Assembly: GCF_016009175.1 (NCBI RefSeq)
Contig: NZ_JADUCM010000034.1
Span: 1-53,500 of the forward strand
Origin: Pseudomonas alkylphenolica
GTDB lineage: Bacteria > Pseudomonadota > Gammaproteobacteria > Pseudomonadales > Pseudomonadaceae
DNA: 53,500 nucleotides
Direction: 5' to 3'
Numbering within the stretch: position 1 is the first letter of the stretch; the number at the start of each line of letters is the position of its first letter. Under the pieces are notes generated by a model. It saw only the letters and a list, made by a program, of their open reading frames with translations, searched no databases and was not told the DNA's origin. Positions 1 through 8,217 of this stretch are shown piece by piece. Position numbers and translations under genes: made by a program.

Positions 1-254
1 CCGGCCGCTCCACCCCCATAATTTTGAGGGTGCCTACGCAAACAAGCCCCGTCGCGGGGGGCCGGGAAAGAACCCCCGCCCTCGCAGCGGGCGCAATGCC
101 GGCTGCGCTGATCCAAATCAACAGCCCTCGCGTACAAATCCTCTACAACCAGCCTGGGACGTACTCACGCCCCAGCGTTGCCTGATGAATCATAAAAACG
201 ATTGCACGCCCGCATGAAGGGACCTCCCAGGCCGGGCGAATAAAGGAATATGCA
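1..254. other. Upstream intergenic region, no gene seen
   Basis: No convincing coding sequence is visible. A short GC-rich hairpin (CCCCG-TCG-CGGGG, about 47-59) and neighbouring G/C-rich inverted segments up to about 105 could be the end of a terminator for a gene lying left of the window. The last bases hold an AAGGAAT ribosome-binding sequence for the cytochrome gene that starts at 255. Confidence 0.4.
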
Positions 255-2306
255 ATGGCTTCCGTCCGTTCGCGTCTGGCCCTGTGCGCCATGACCCTGC
301 TACTGATCCCTGTTCTTCATGCCCGTGAGCCGATAGCGGCAACGGATTCCGAGCCGGTCGACACGGCGTTGATCGATCGCGGCAAATATGTTGCCCAACT
401 CGGTGACTGCATCGCGTGTCATACGGCGCCGCAGGGCGCATTGATGGCAGGCGGCCTGCAGTTGCAGACGCCGATGGGCACGATCTACTCGAGCAACATC
501 ACGCCGGACCCGGACACCGGTATCGGCCGCTACAGCTTCGAACAATTCGACCGGGCCATGCGCGAAGGGGTCAATGCCGAAGGCACCCACCTCTACCCCG
601 CCATGCCCTATCCGTCCTACGCGAAGATGACCGAAGCGGACATGCGTGCGCTGTACGCCTACCTGATGGAAGACGTGGCGCCGGTCAACCAGGCGGATCT
701 GCCGGCGCAGATGAGCTGGCCGTTCAATATGCGTTGGGGGCTGGCACTGTGGAACTGGGTATTTCTCGACGACCAGCCGTTCGAACCCGACCCCAAACGC
801 CCTGCGCTGATCAACCGTGGCGCTTATCTGGTGCAAGGCCTGGGTCATTGTGGTGCCTGCCATACCCCGCGTGGCATCGCCTTCCAGGAAAAGGCCATGA
901 GCGACGCCGGCAGCAGCGGCAAGCACTTCCTTGCCGGCGAGACCGTGGAACACTGGCGCGCGCTGAGCCTGCGCAACCTGTGGACCGTACCGGATACCGT
1001 GCAGTTGCTGAAAACCGGGCAAAACCGTTTTGCAACGGTCTCCGGCAACATGGTCGATGTGATTCATCACAGCACCCAGCACTTCAGCGACGCCGACCTG
1101 ACTGCCATCGCCAGCTACCTGAAGTCGCTGCCACCGGGTGAAAATGACCGCCCGATGCCGGCGCTGCCTCTGACCCGGGCCTCGGCGCCAGACGACCTGT
1201 TCAGCAGCCGTGGCGGGCTGGGCTACACCCAGTTCTGCAGCGATTGCCACCGCACCGATGGGGCCGGTGTGCCAGGCATGTTTCCACCACTGGCCGGCAA
1301 CCCGAGCGTTGCCTCACGCGACCCGACGTCGCTGCTGCACATCACCCTGACCGGCTGGAAGTCGGCGCAAACCGCCACCCATTCGCGGGTCTTCAGCATG
1401 CCCGGCTTCGATCGCCTTGCCGATCAGGAGATTGCCGAGATTCTCAGTTTCGTGCGCAGCCGCTGGGGCAACAACAGTTCGGCGGTCACCCCTGCCCAGG
1501 TAAAAAAGCTGCGCGATTCGCTCAACCCACAACCTGCAGATACCACGACCTTCGATACCCCGCGCCTGGCCGACCTGCTCATGGCCCCGAACGCCGATCA
1601 GGTCATCCGTGGCATGCGCCTGCACCTGCAAACCAAGGCGCTGCTGCCCGACAACGTCGGCAATGCCTTGAATTGCACCAGCTGTCACCTGAACGCCGGC
1701 ACGGTGGCCGATGGCTCACCCTTTGTCGGCGTCTCCGCTTTCTTTCCCGGCTATGCACCACGGGCGGGCAAGGTGATTACCCTGGAAGAGCGCATCAATG
1801 GTTGCTTTCGCCGCTCAATGAACGGTAAACCGATCTCCGTGCAATCGCCGGACATGCAAGCCATGGTGGCCTATTTCGACTGGATGAAGAACAACACCCA
1901 ACCCGGCGACAAGGTCGCCGGACGCGGTGTCGGCAAGATCGATCCGGCGATCAAACCCGACCTTGGCAACGGCCGACAGGTGTATGCCACGCAATGTGCG
2001 GTGTGTCATGGCGTCAGCGGTGAAGGGCTGGCCCACGAAGACGGCGGCCTGATATTCCCACCGCTGTGGGGCGATCAATCCTTCAATATCGGTGCCGGCA
2101 TGGCGCGCACCTACACCGCCGCAGCGTTCGTCAAACGCAATATGCCGATCGGCTTTCACGGGCGCTTTCCACTCGGCCAGGGCGGCTTGAGCGATCAGGA
2201 GGCGGTAGATGTCGCCGCCTGGTTCTCACAGCAACCGCGCCCGGACTTCGCAGACAAAGTCAAAGACTGGCCCAATGGCGGCAAACCGGTGGATGCCCGT
2301 TACTGA
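255..2306 (+). CDS. Five-haem c-type cytochrome, alcohol-dehydrogenase-cytochrome/TsdA-like fusion
   Basis: Predicted periplasmic electron-transfer protein of 683 residues with a signal peptide (residues 1-23). Five CxxCH haem sites are visible: CIACH 52-56, CGACH 199-203, CSDCH 328-332, CTSCH 474-478 and CAVCH 581-585. The first three, over about 420 residues, match the triple-haem cytochrome subunit of membrane alcohol/gluconate dehydrogenases. The last two, with the NGCFRRSMNGKP segment near 515-526, look like the dihaem thiosulfate dehydrogenase/SoxA-like (TsdA) fold. Cys517 in that segment is a candidate haem or active-site ligand, but I cannot prove it. No dehydrogenase catalytic subunit lies downstream; one could lie left of the window. 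The start is supported by AAGGA about eight bases upstream. The cytochrome call is firm; the natural substrate is not known. Confidence 0.88.
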   Translation: MASVRSRLALCAMTLLLIPVLHAREPIAATDSEPVDTALIDRGKYVAQLGDCIACHTAPQGALMAGGLQLQTPMGTIYSSNITPDPDTGIGRYSFEQFDRAMREGVNAEGTHLYPAMPYPSYAKMTEADMRALYAYLMEDVAPVNQADLPAQMSWPFNMRWGLALWNWVFLDDQPFEPDPKRPALINRGAYLVQGLGHCGACHTPRGIAFQEKAMSDAGSSGKHFLAGETVEHWRALSLRNLWTVPDTVQLLKTGQNRFATVSGNMVDVIHHSTQHFSDADLTAIASYLKSLPPGENDRPMPALPLTRASAPDDLFSSRGGLGYTQFCSDCHRTDGAGVPGMFPPLAGNPSVASRDPTSLLHITLTGWKSAQTATHSRVFSMPGFDRLADQEIAEILSFVRSRWGNNSSAVTPAQVKKLRDSLNPQPADTTTFDTPRLADLLMAPNADQVIRGMRLHLQTKALLPDNVGNALNCTSCHLNAGTVADGSPFVGVSAFFPGYAPRAGKVITLEERINGCFRRSMNGKPISVQSPDMQAMVAYFDWMKNNTQPGDKVAGRGVGKIDPAIKPDLGNGRQVYATQCAVCHGVSGEGLAHEDGGLIFPPLWGDQSFNIGAGMARTYTAAAFVKRNMPIGFHGRFPLGQGGLSDQEAVDVAAWFSQQPRPDFADKVKDWPNGGKPVDARY

Positions 2307-2334
2307 GGTGATCCCGAGGTGAGCGTCAGGACTG

Positions 2335-2350
2335 TGGTGCGAAACTTGCT
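2335..2350 (+). promoter_or_regulatory. Sigma-54 (-24/-12) promoter for the amino-acid ABC operon
   Basis: TGGTGCGAAACTTGCT matches the sigma-54 consensus TGGCACGnnnnTTGCW at 14 of 16 positions. The invariant GG (2336-2337) and GC (2348-2349) are separated by exactly ten bases. It lies 74 bases before the binding-protein start codon, so transcription would begin near 2360. Nitrogen control through NtrC, or another enhancer-binding protein, is the natural inference; no activator site was identified. Confidence 0.7.
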
Positions 2351-2423
2351 GTCATTGTGATGTCAGGCATCGACCGGTAACGGCCGGTGCCTTCCCACGA
2401 CTTAGCGAATCGAAGGACACACA

Positions 2424-3206
2424 ATGAAAAAAGCATGGCTGACGCTCTCCGCACTCGCTTTGTGTCTGGCTGCGGGCAATGCCCTGGCCAAGGAATACAA
2501 GGAGCTGCGCTTCGGCGTCGATCCGTCGTATGCACCCTTTGAATCCAAAGCTGCCGATGGCAGCCTGGTAGGCTTCGATATCGACCTGGGCAACGCCGTC
2601 TGCGCCGAGCTCAAGGTCAAATGCAAATGGGTCGAAAGCGATTTCGACGGCATGATCCCGGGGCTCAAGGCCAACAAGTTCGACGGGGTCATCTCGTCGA
2701 TGACCGTCACCCCGGCGCGTGAAAAGGTTATCGATTTTTCCAGCGAACTGTTCTCCGGCCCGACTTCACTGGTCTACAAAAAAGGCTCTGGCATGAGCGC
2801 TGATCCGGCCTCGCTCAAGGGCAAGACGGTCGGTTATGAGCAGGGCACCATTCAGGAGGCTTACGCCAAGGCCGTGCTGGACAAGGCCGGGGTCAAGACC
2901 CAGGCCTACCAGAACCAGGATCAGGTCTATGCCGACCTGGTTTCCGGACGTCTCGACGCTTCGATCCAGGACATGCTGCAGGCCGAACTGGGCTTCCTGA
3001 AATCCCCGCAGGGCGCCGGCTACGAAGTCAGCCAGCCGGTCGACAACGAGCTGCTGCCATCCAAGACTGCCATTGGCATCCGCAAAGGTAACAGTGAGCT
3101 GCAGGCCTTGCTGAACAAAGGTATCGAAGCGTTACACGCGGATGGCACCTACGCCGAAATCCAGAAAAAACACTTCGGTGAACTGAACCTCTACAGCGGC
3201 AAGTAA
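2424..3206 (+). CDS. Periplasmic amino-acid-binding protein (Lys/Arg/Orn/His type)
   Basis: Substrate-binding protein of an ABC importer, 260 residues. It has a classical signal peptide (MKK, hydrophobic core, cleavage after NALA at residue 22). The mature part starts with the family motif LRFGVDPSYAPFES and has the G-F-D-I-D-L signature of SBP family 3, closest in type to ArgT/HisJ. It is the first gene of a five-gene operon with HisQ-, HisM- and HisP-like genes and an M14 hydrolase. The start follows AAGGA with good spacing. The family suggests basic amino acids or related opines; the exact ligand cannot be read from sequence. Confidence 0.9.
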   Translation: MKKAWLTLSALALCLAAGNALAKEYKELRFGVDPSYAPFESKAADGSLVGFDIDLGNAVCAELKVKCKWVESDFDGMIPGLKANKFDGVISSMTVTPAREKVIDFSSELFSGPTSLVYKKGSGMSADPASLKGKTVGYEQGTIQEAYAKAVLDKAGVKTQAYQNQDQVYADLVSGRLDASIQDMLQAELGFLKSPQGAGYEVSQPVDNELLPSKTAIGIRKGNSELQALLNKGIEALHADGTYAEIQKKHFGELNLYSGK

Positions 3207-3211
3207 CTGCG

Positions 3212-3236
3212 CAGGAGCGGGCAAGGCCCGCTCCTG
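3212..3236 (+). repeat. Hairpin between binding-protein and permease genes
   Basis: A perfect 11-bp inverted repeat (CAGGAGCGGGC / GCCCGCTCCTG) with the loop AAG lies just after the binding-protein stop codon. There is no U-tract. Such hairpins commonly stabilise the upstream message or partly terminate, so that more binding protein than permease is made. Confidence 0.7.
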
Positions 3237-3260
3237 TACCACCTGGCATAGGTTGCGTTC

Positions 3261-3989
3261 ATGTTCGAAGACCTCCTGCACTACCTGGGGCTCTCGGCAA
3301 TTGGCTTGAAGGGCTTCGGCCCCCTGCTGCTGCAAGGCACCTGGATGACTATCAAACTGTCGCTGATGTCGCTGCTGGTCAGCGTCGGCCTGGGCCTGAT
3401 CGGCGCCAGCGCCAAGCTTTCGCCCCTACGCCTGCTGCGCGTACCGGCTCAGCTGTACACCACCTTGATCCGTGGCGTTCCGGACCTGGTGCTGATGCTG
3501 CTGATTTTCTACAGCCTGCAAACCTGGCTGACCAACCTGACCGACTACATGGAATGGGAATACATCGAAATCGACCCGTTCGCCGCCGGGGTCATTACCT
3601 TGGGGTTCATTTATGGCGCCTACTTCACTGAGACCTTCCGTGGCGCCATCATCGCGGTGCCGCGCGGCCAGGTCGAAGCCGCCACTGCCTACGGCCTCAA
3701 GCGCATGCAGCGCTTTCGCTTCGTGGTCTTCCCGCAGATGATGCGCTACGCCCTGCCCGGTATCGGCAACAACTGGATGGTCATGCTCAAGGCTACCGCT
3801 CTGGTCTCGATCATTGGCCTGGCCGACCTGGTCAAGGCAGCACAGGATGCCGGTAAGAGCACTTACCAGCTGTTCTACTTCCTGGTGGTCGCGGCGTTCA
3901 TCTACCTGCTTATCACCAGCGCCTCGAATGTCGCGCTGCGCTGGCTGGAACGGCGCTATAACGTCGGCACCCGGGAGGCTATCCGATGA
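3261..3989 (+). CDS. Amino-acid ABC transporter permease, HisQ-like
   Basis: Integral membrane permease of 242 residues, polar amino-acid family (HisM/GltJ). Several hydrophobic helices are visible, and the EAA loop that contacts the ATPase reads EAATAYGLKRMQRF near residues 140-153. It is the second gene of the importer operon, separated from the binding-protein gene by a hairpin. Its end overlaps the next permease gene (ATGA), which implies translational coupling. It would pair with the next permease to form the channel. Confidence 0.9.
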   Translation: MFEDLLHYLGLSAIGLKGFGPLLLQGTWMTIKLSLMSLLVSVGLGLIGASAKLSPLRLLRVPAQLYTTLIRGVPDLVLMLLIFYSLQTWLTNLTDYMEWEYIEIDPFAAGVITLGFIYGAYFTETFRGAIIAVPRGQVEAATAYGLKRMQRFRFVVFPQMMRYALPGIGNNWMVMLKATALVSIIGLADLVKAAQDAGKSTYQLFYFLVVAAFIYLLITSASNVALRWLERRYNVGTREAIR

Positions 3990-4696
3990 TCGAGTTGCTG
4001 CAGGAATACTGGCGTGCCTTCCTCTACACCGATGGCACCCACATCACCGGGCTTGCCATGACCCTGTGGCTGCTCACCGCGTCGCTGGCCATCGGCTTTG
4101 TGTGTTCGATCCCGTTGTCGATCGCCCGGGTCTCCAGGCGCTTCTGGATCCGCTGGCCCGTGCAGTTCTACACCTACCTGTTTCGCGGCACCCCGCTGTA
4201 TATCCAGTTGCTGATCTGCTACACGGGGATCTACAGCCTGGCGGCAGTACGCGAGCAACCCATGCTCGACAGCTTTTTCCGCGACGCCATGAACTGCACG
4301 ATCCTGGCCTTTGCCCTGAATACCTGCGCCTACACCACGGAAATCTTCGCCGGCGCGATTCGCAGCATGAACCACGGTGAGGTGGAGGCTGCCAAAGCCT
4401 ACGGGCTGCGTGGCTGGAAGCTCTATGCTTACATCATCATGCCGTCGGCACTGCGCCGCTCGTTGCCCTATTACAGCAATGAAGTGATCTTGATGTTGCA
4501 CTCCACCACGGTAGCCTTTACCGCCACCGTGCCGGATATCCTCAAGGTTGCGCGCGACGCCAACTCGGCTACGTTTCTGACGTTCCAGTCGTTTGGTATC
4601 GCAGCACTGATCTACCTGTGCGTGACCTTTGCGCTGGTGGGCCTGTTTCGCCTCGCCGAACGGCGCTGGCTGGCCTTTCTAGGACCGACTCACTAG
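3986..4696 (+). CDS. Amino-acid ABC transporter permease, HisM-like
   Basis: Second permease of the importer, 236 residues, with about five hydrophobic helices. An EAA-type loop (EVEAAKAYGLRGWK, near residues 131-144) precedes the last helices. The start overlaps the preceding stop by four bases (ATGA) and has a strong GGAGG ribosome-binding site nine bases upstream. The last residues lie only seven bases before the hydrolase gene, so the genes are co-transcribed. Same family as HisM/ArtM. Confidence 0.9.
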   Translation: MIELLQEYWRAFLYTDGTHITGLAMTLWLLTASLAIGFVCSIPLSIARVSRRFWIRWPVQFYTYLFRGTPLYIQLLICYTGIYSLAAVREQPMLDSFFRDAMNCTILAFALNTCAYTTEIFAGAIRSMNHGEVEAAKAYGLRGWKLYAYIIMPSALRRSLPYYSNEVILMLHSTTVAFTATVPDILKVARDANSATFLTFQSFGIAALIYLCVTFALVGLFRLAERRWLAFLGPTH

Positions 4697-4703
4697 GACT
4701 GAT

Positions 4704-5819
4704 ATGCATCACTCGACCCACGACATTCTGGCCCCGGTTCCAGGTATCGCCCGCCAGATCCACAGTTTTCATTTCGGCCCACGTGGCGCCGGCAAGATCT
4801 ACATTCAGGCTTCGCTGCACGCGGACGAGTTACCCGGCATGCTGGTGGCCTGGCACCTCAAGCAGCGTCTGGGCGAACTCGAAGCCCAGGGTGCGTTGCG
4901 CCGTGAAATCGTGCTGGTGCCGATTGCCAACCCGGTCGGCCTCGAACAGGTATTGATGGATGTGCCGCTGGGCCGCTACGAGCTACAGAGCGGCGAGAAC
5001 TTCAACCGCAACTTCGTCGACCTGAGCGACAGCATCGGTGACCAGATCGAAGCCCACCTGAATCAGGACCCGGCACACAACCTCACGCTTATCCGCGAGT
5101 GTCTGCGCCGCGCGCTGGACGCCCAGCCCGCAAAAACGCCCTTGCAGTCGCAGCGCCTGACCTTGCAGCGCCTGGCCTGTGACGCCGAGATGGTGCTGGA
5201 CCTGCACTGCGACTTCGAAGCCGTCGCCCATTTGTACACTACGCCAGAGGCCTGGCCGCTGGTCGAGCCGCTGGCACGCTACCTTGGCGCCCAGGCCAAC
5301 CTGCTGGCCACCGACTCGGGCGGACAATCCTTCGACGAGTGCTTCACCCTGGTCTGGTGGCAATTGCAGCAGCGCTTTGCCAAGCAGTTCCCGATCCCCC
5401 AGGGCAGCTTCTCGGTCACGGTCGAATTGCGTGGTCAGGGTGACGTCAGCCACCCCCTGGCCGAACAGGATTGCGCGGCGATCCTCGCGTACCTGAACCA
5501 TTACGGTGCCATCGAAGGCAGCATCAGCGCACTGCCGCCGCTGATGTACCCGGCCACGCCGCTGGCAGGTGTGGAGCCGGTGGTGACCCCACTGGGTGGA
5601 TTATTGGTGTTTCACGTAGCGCCCGGGCAGTACCTGGAGGCCGATCAACTGATCGCAGAAGTCATCGACCCGCTCAATGACCGTGTGACCCCGGTGCGCA
5701 ACCAGCAGCCCGGACTGCTTTACGCCCGCTCGTTGCGGCGTATGGCTACGGCCGGCATGGTCATTGCCCACGTGGCGGGTCACCAGGCCTACCGCAGCGG
5801 CTACCTGCTGTCGCCTTGA
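4704..5819 (+). CDS. M14-family zinc amidohydrolase (succinylglutamate desuccinylase/aspartoacylase type)
   Basis: Cytoplasmic (no signal peptide) zinc hydrolase of 371 residues. The metal site is visible: His39 and Glu42 in SLHADELPG, then His168 in LDLHCD. NRNF (101-104) would contact the substrate carboxylate, and Glu241 in TVELRGQGD is the expected catalytic glutamate. The C-terminal part (about 280-370) is the beta-rich domain common in this family. The gene sits between a permease and the ATPase gene of an amino-acid importer, so it probably cleaves the acyl group from an imported N-acyl amino acid. The substrate is unknown; AstE and aspartoacylase are relatives, not equivalents. Confidence 0.85.
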   Translation: MHHSTHDILAPVPGIARQIHSFHFGPRGAGKIYIQASLHADELPGMLVAWHLKQRLGELEAQGALRREIVLVPIANPVGLEQVLMDVPLGRYELQSGENFNRNFVDLSDSIGDQIEAHLNQDPAHNLTLIRECLRRALDAQPAKTPLQSQRLTLQRLACDAEMVLDLHCDFEAVAHLYTTPEAWPLVEPLARYLGAQANLLATDSGGQSFDECFTLVWWQLQQRFAKQFPIPQGSFSVTVELRGQGDVSHPLAEQDCAAILAYLNHYGAIEGSISALPPLMYPATPLAGVEPVVTPLGGLLVFHVAPGQYLEADQLIAEVIDPLNDRVTPVRNQQPGLLYARSLRRMATAGMVIAHVAGHQAYRSGYLLSP

Positions 5820-5843
5820 GCACTCACTTCCAAGAGTTCGCGC

Positions 5844-6608
5844 ATGTACAAACTGACAATCGAAGGCCTGCACAAACGTTACGGCGAGCACCATGTGCTC
5901 AAAGGCGTCTCGCTGCAGGCGAAAACCGGCGATGTGATTTGCCTGATCGGTGCCAGCGGCTCGGGCAAGAGTACCTTCCTGCGCTGCATCAACTTCCTCG
6001 AGCAACCCAACGAGGGGCGCATGACCCTCGACGGTAACCCGGTGCACATGAGTCATGACCACCTGGGTCTGCGGGTCACCGACCCCGACGAGCTGCAGCG
6101 CCTGCGCACACGCCTGGCCATGGTCTTCCAGCACTTCAACCTGTGGAGCCATCTGAGCGTGCTGGACAACATCAGCCTGGCGCCACGGCGGGTACTGGGT
6201 GTCAGCAAACAGGAGGCCGAAGCCCGTGCGCGTCGCTACCTGGACAAGGTCGGGCTGGCCGCCCGCGTAGCTGACCAATACCCGGCGTTTCTCTCTGGCG
6301 GGCAACAGCAACGGGTCGCCATTGCCCGCGCCCTGGCCATGGAGCCGGAGGTCATGCTCTTCGACGAGCCAACGTCAGCGCTGGACCCGGAACTGGTCGG
6401 AGAAGTGCTCAAAGTGATCCAAGGGCTGGCAGAGGAAGGTCGGACCATGATTCTGGTCACCCACGAAATGGCCTTCGCACGACAAGTGGCGACGCAGGTG
6501 ATGTTTCTGCATCAGGGCCTGGTAGAAGAGCAAGGGCCACCCGCCGAAGTGCTCGGAAATCCGAAAAGCGAACGCCTGCGCCAGTTTTTAAGTGGCAACC
6601 TGAAATAG
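5844..6608 (+). CDS. Amino-acid ABC transporter ATP-binding protein, HisP-like
   Basis: ATPase subunit of the importer, 254 residues. Walker A GASGSGKST (36-44), Q-loop in VFQHFNLW, signature LSGGQQQR, Walker B VMLFDEP and the switch histidine in LVTHEMAFA are all intact. It carries the insertion before the Q-loop (about residues 62-92, HMSHDHLGLR region) typical of HisP/AotP for basic amino acids. It is the last gene of the operon, 24 bases after the hydrolase gene. Functional as read. Confidence 0.92.
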   Translation: MYKLTIEGLHKRYGEHHVLKGVSLQAKTGDVICLIGASGSGKSTFLRCINFLEQPNEGRMTLDGNPVHMSHDHLGLRVTDPDELQRLRTRLAMVFQHFNLWSHLSVLDNISLAPRRVLGVSKQEAEARARRYLDKVGLAARVADQYPAFLSGGQQQRVAIARALAMEPEVMLFDEPTSALDPELVGEVLKVIQGLAEEGRTMILVTHEMAFARQVATQVMFLHQGLVEEQGPPAEVLGNPKSERLRQFLSGNLK

Positions 6609-6611
6609 GTT

Positions 6612-6845
6612 TCAGGCTACAGGCGCCGGCGGTGGCTCGTCTGGCAGGGTCGGCTCGCCCGGCTCCATAGGCTGCCCCTCGCCAGGAGGTGGCTGATCGG
6701 GGGTATCGGGGTCAGGTTGACCGGGCACACCGCCCGCGTGGACGGTGTGAGGGTGCGGATGAGCCAGCAGCGACCAGGCCAGCACCCCGACATGATTGGG
6801 CTGCAATACGGCCAGTTTGGCGCTGATGCTCGGGTCGAGTTTCAT
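6612..6845 (-). CDS. Small proline-rich conserved protein of unknown function
   Basis: A 77-residue protein with an ordinary N-terminal half (MKLDPSISAKLAVLQPNH) including a His-rich stretch HPHPHTVHAGG. Its C-terminal half is built of P/D/G/E-rich segments (PDPDTPDQPPPGEGQP and similar). It has no signal peptide or membrane helix. An AGGAG ribosome-binding site six bases before the ATG supports it as real. It lies between the importer operon (convergent) and dcd (same strand, 99 bases upstream). I do not recognise a domain; function unknown. Confidence 0.7.
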   Translation of the reverse strand: MKLDPSISAKLAVLQPNHVGVLAWSLLAHPHPHTVHAGGVPGQPDPDTPDQPPPGEGQPMEPGEPTLPDEPPPAPVA

Positions 6846-6944
6846 GGACGACTCCTGGGTGAGGTTCGCCAGGCCTGTTACCCGGCGAAACGGTTCACTG
6901 CATTGGAGCTCACAAGCGGCCAGGAATTCCCGCGTTTTGTCGGC

Positions 6945-7511
6945 TTACGTGCGAGGCAGGGTAACGCCGCGCTGGCCCTGGTACTTACCACCACGATCCT
7001 TGTAGGACACTTCACATTCTTCATCGGACTCGAGGAAGAGCATCTGTGCCACGCCTTCGTTGGCGTAGATTTTCGCCGGCAAGGTAGTTGTGTTGGAGAA
7101 CTCCAGGGTGACGTGACCTTCCCACTCAGGCTCAAGCGGGGTCACGTTGACGATGATGCCGCAACGGGCGTAGGTGCTTTTGCCCAGGCAGATGGTCAGA
7201 ACGTTGCGCGGAATACGGAAGTACTCGACGGTACGGGCCAGGGCAAAGGAGTTCGGCGGGATGATGCAGACATCGCTTTTGACATCGACAAAGCTGCCGG
7301 CGTCGAAGTTTTTCGGATCGACGGTCGCCGAGTTGATGTTGGTGAACACCTTGAACTCGTCGGCGCAGCGCACGTCGTAGCCGTAGCTGGAGACACCGAA
7401 GGAAATCAGCCGGTTATCGCTCTCGCCACGCACCTGGCGCTCGACGAACGGCTCGATCATGCCGTGTTCCTGCGCCATGCGGCGAATCCACTTGTCCGAT
7501 TTGATGCTCAT
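6945..7511 (-). CDS. dcd: dCTP deaminase
   Basis: Makes dUTP from dCTP, feeding dTMP synthesis; trimeric cytosolic enzyme. 188 residues from MSIKSDKWIRRM, the usual family length. The active-site segments are visible: SSYGYDVRC, the nucleotide-binding GKSTYARCG, and TPLEPEWEGHVTLEFSN with the catalytic glutamate. An in-frame extension of 15 residues upstream exists but is not family-like, so the start at 7511 is preferred. Confidence 0.96.
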   Translation of the reverse strand: MSIKSDKWIRRMAQEHGMIEPFVERQVRGESDNRLISFGVSSYGYDVRCADEFKVFTNINSATVDPKNFDAGSFVDVKSDVCIIPPNSFALARTVEYFRIPRNVLTICLGKSTYARCGIIVNVTPLEPEWEGHVTLEFSNTTTLPAKIYANEGVAQMLFLESDEECEVSYKDRGGKYQGQRGVTLPRT

Positions 7512-7861
7512 GGCGGGTGTCCTGAAAGTAGCGAGGTGAAAAAATCTGTGGGGCATCTTACCGGGCCTGGCGCCTGGTTCAAAGTTTCATCCGCCGTCAT
7601 GCGTCGAATCCACGTATCTCGGGGCTTTGCGGCTGACCGGTAGCACCGTCAGTCATGATTTGCGCGAAAGCTCAACAAGACCATTGGCACGTTCTGGAAA
7701 AACGGTTATGGTGACGCCACTGTGCTGCACGTGTCACTGAGAATATCTACCTGATGCAAGATCTCGATCAACCCATCTTCATGAATTTTCTGCCTCTTTG
7801 CACTCAGTCTCGGCCAGGGCGTTTCCTGAGTCGTAGTTAACTTTGTCCAAGGAGACAGACC
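7512..7861. other. 350-base intergenic region: dcd promoter and cold-shock gene leader
   Basis: No gene seen. The dcd promoter must lie at the left end and the cold-shock promoter further right. The stretch 7700-7861 probably includes the long 5' untranslated leader usual for cspA-type messages; the last bases hold a clear AAGGAGA ribosome-binding site. Confidence 0.45.
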
Positions 7862-8071
7862 ATGTCCAATCGCCAAACCGGTACCGTTAAGTGGTTCAAC
7901 GATGAAAAAGGCTTCGGCTTCATCACCCCACAATCCGGTGACGACCTGTTCGTACACTTCAAAGCCATCAAAGCTGACGGCTTCAAAAGCCTGAAAGAAG
8001 GCCAACAGGTCTCTTTCATCGCTACTCGCGGTCAGAAAGGCATGCAGGCTGAGGAAGTAGAAGTTATCTAA
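7862..8071 (+). CDS. Cold-shock domain protein, CspA family
   Basis: 69-residue single cold-shock (OB-fold) domain that binds single-stranded RNA and DNA. RNP1 is KGFGFITP (residues 16-23) and RNP2 is LFVHF (about 30-34). It starts MSNRQTGTVKWFND, the standard family opening. A strong AAGGAGA ribosome-binding site precedes the start and a good intrinsic terminator follows. Pseudomonas carry several paralogues, so whether this one is cold-induced or constitutive cannot be read here. Confidence 0.95.
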   Translation: MSNRQTGTVKWFNDEKGFGFITPQSGDDLFVHFKAIKADGFKSLKEGQQVSFIATRGQKGMQAEEVEVI

Positions 8072-8093
8072 CTTCTGCTTTACAGCTTGAAGA

Positions 8094-8126
8094 AAGCCCC
8101 GCCCTTAACAGGCGGGGCTTTTTTTT
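8094..8126 (+). terminator. Intrinsic terminator after the cold-shock gene
   Basis: Ten-bp stem AAGCCCCGCC / GGCGGGGCTT with a short loop, followed by a run of T. Confidence 0.9.
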
Positions 8127-8139
8127 GCCCTGCGAAAAA

Positions 8140-8210
8140 TTCGCGGGTAACCCCGCCCCCACAGGACTCAAGGACTGCCCTGACCCTGTGGGAGCGGGTT
8201 TACCCGCGAA
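8140..8210. repeat. P. putida-type REP pair (BIME)
   Basis: Two inverted copies of a REP unit: TTCGCGGGTAACCCCGCCCC... at 8140-8164 and CTGTGGGAGCGGGTTTACCC... at 8186-8210. This is the repeat family described for P. putida. The pair sits between a terminator and the 3' end of apbC, the usual extragenic placement. Confidence 0.85.
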
Positions 8211-8217
8211 TGCCCGA

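Noticed and set aside
7512..7861. TTGGCACG near 7683 as a sigma-54 promoter for the cold-shock gene
   Set aside because: No GC lies ten bases after the GG, so the -12 element is absent.
8140..8210. Inverted repeats as a CRISPR or IS remnant
   Set aside because: Only two inverted copies with no spacers or transposase; sequence matches the extragenic REP family.
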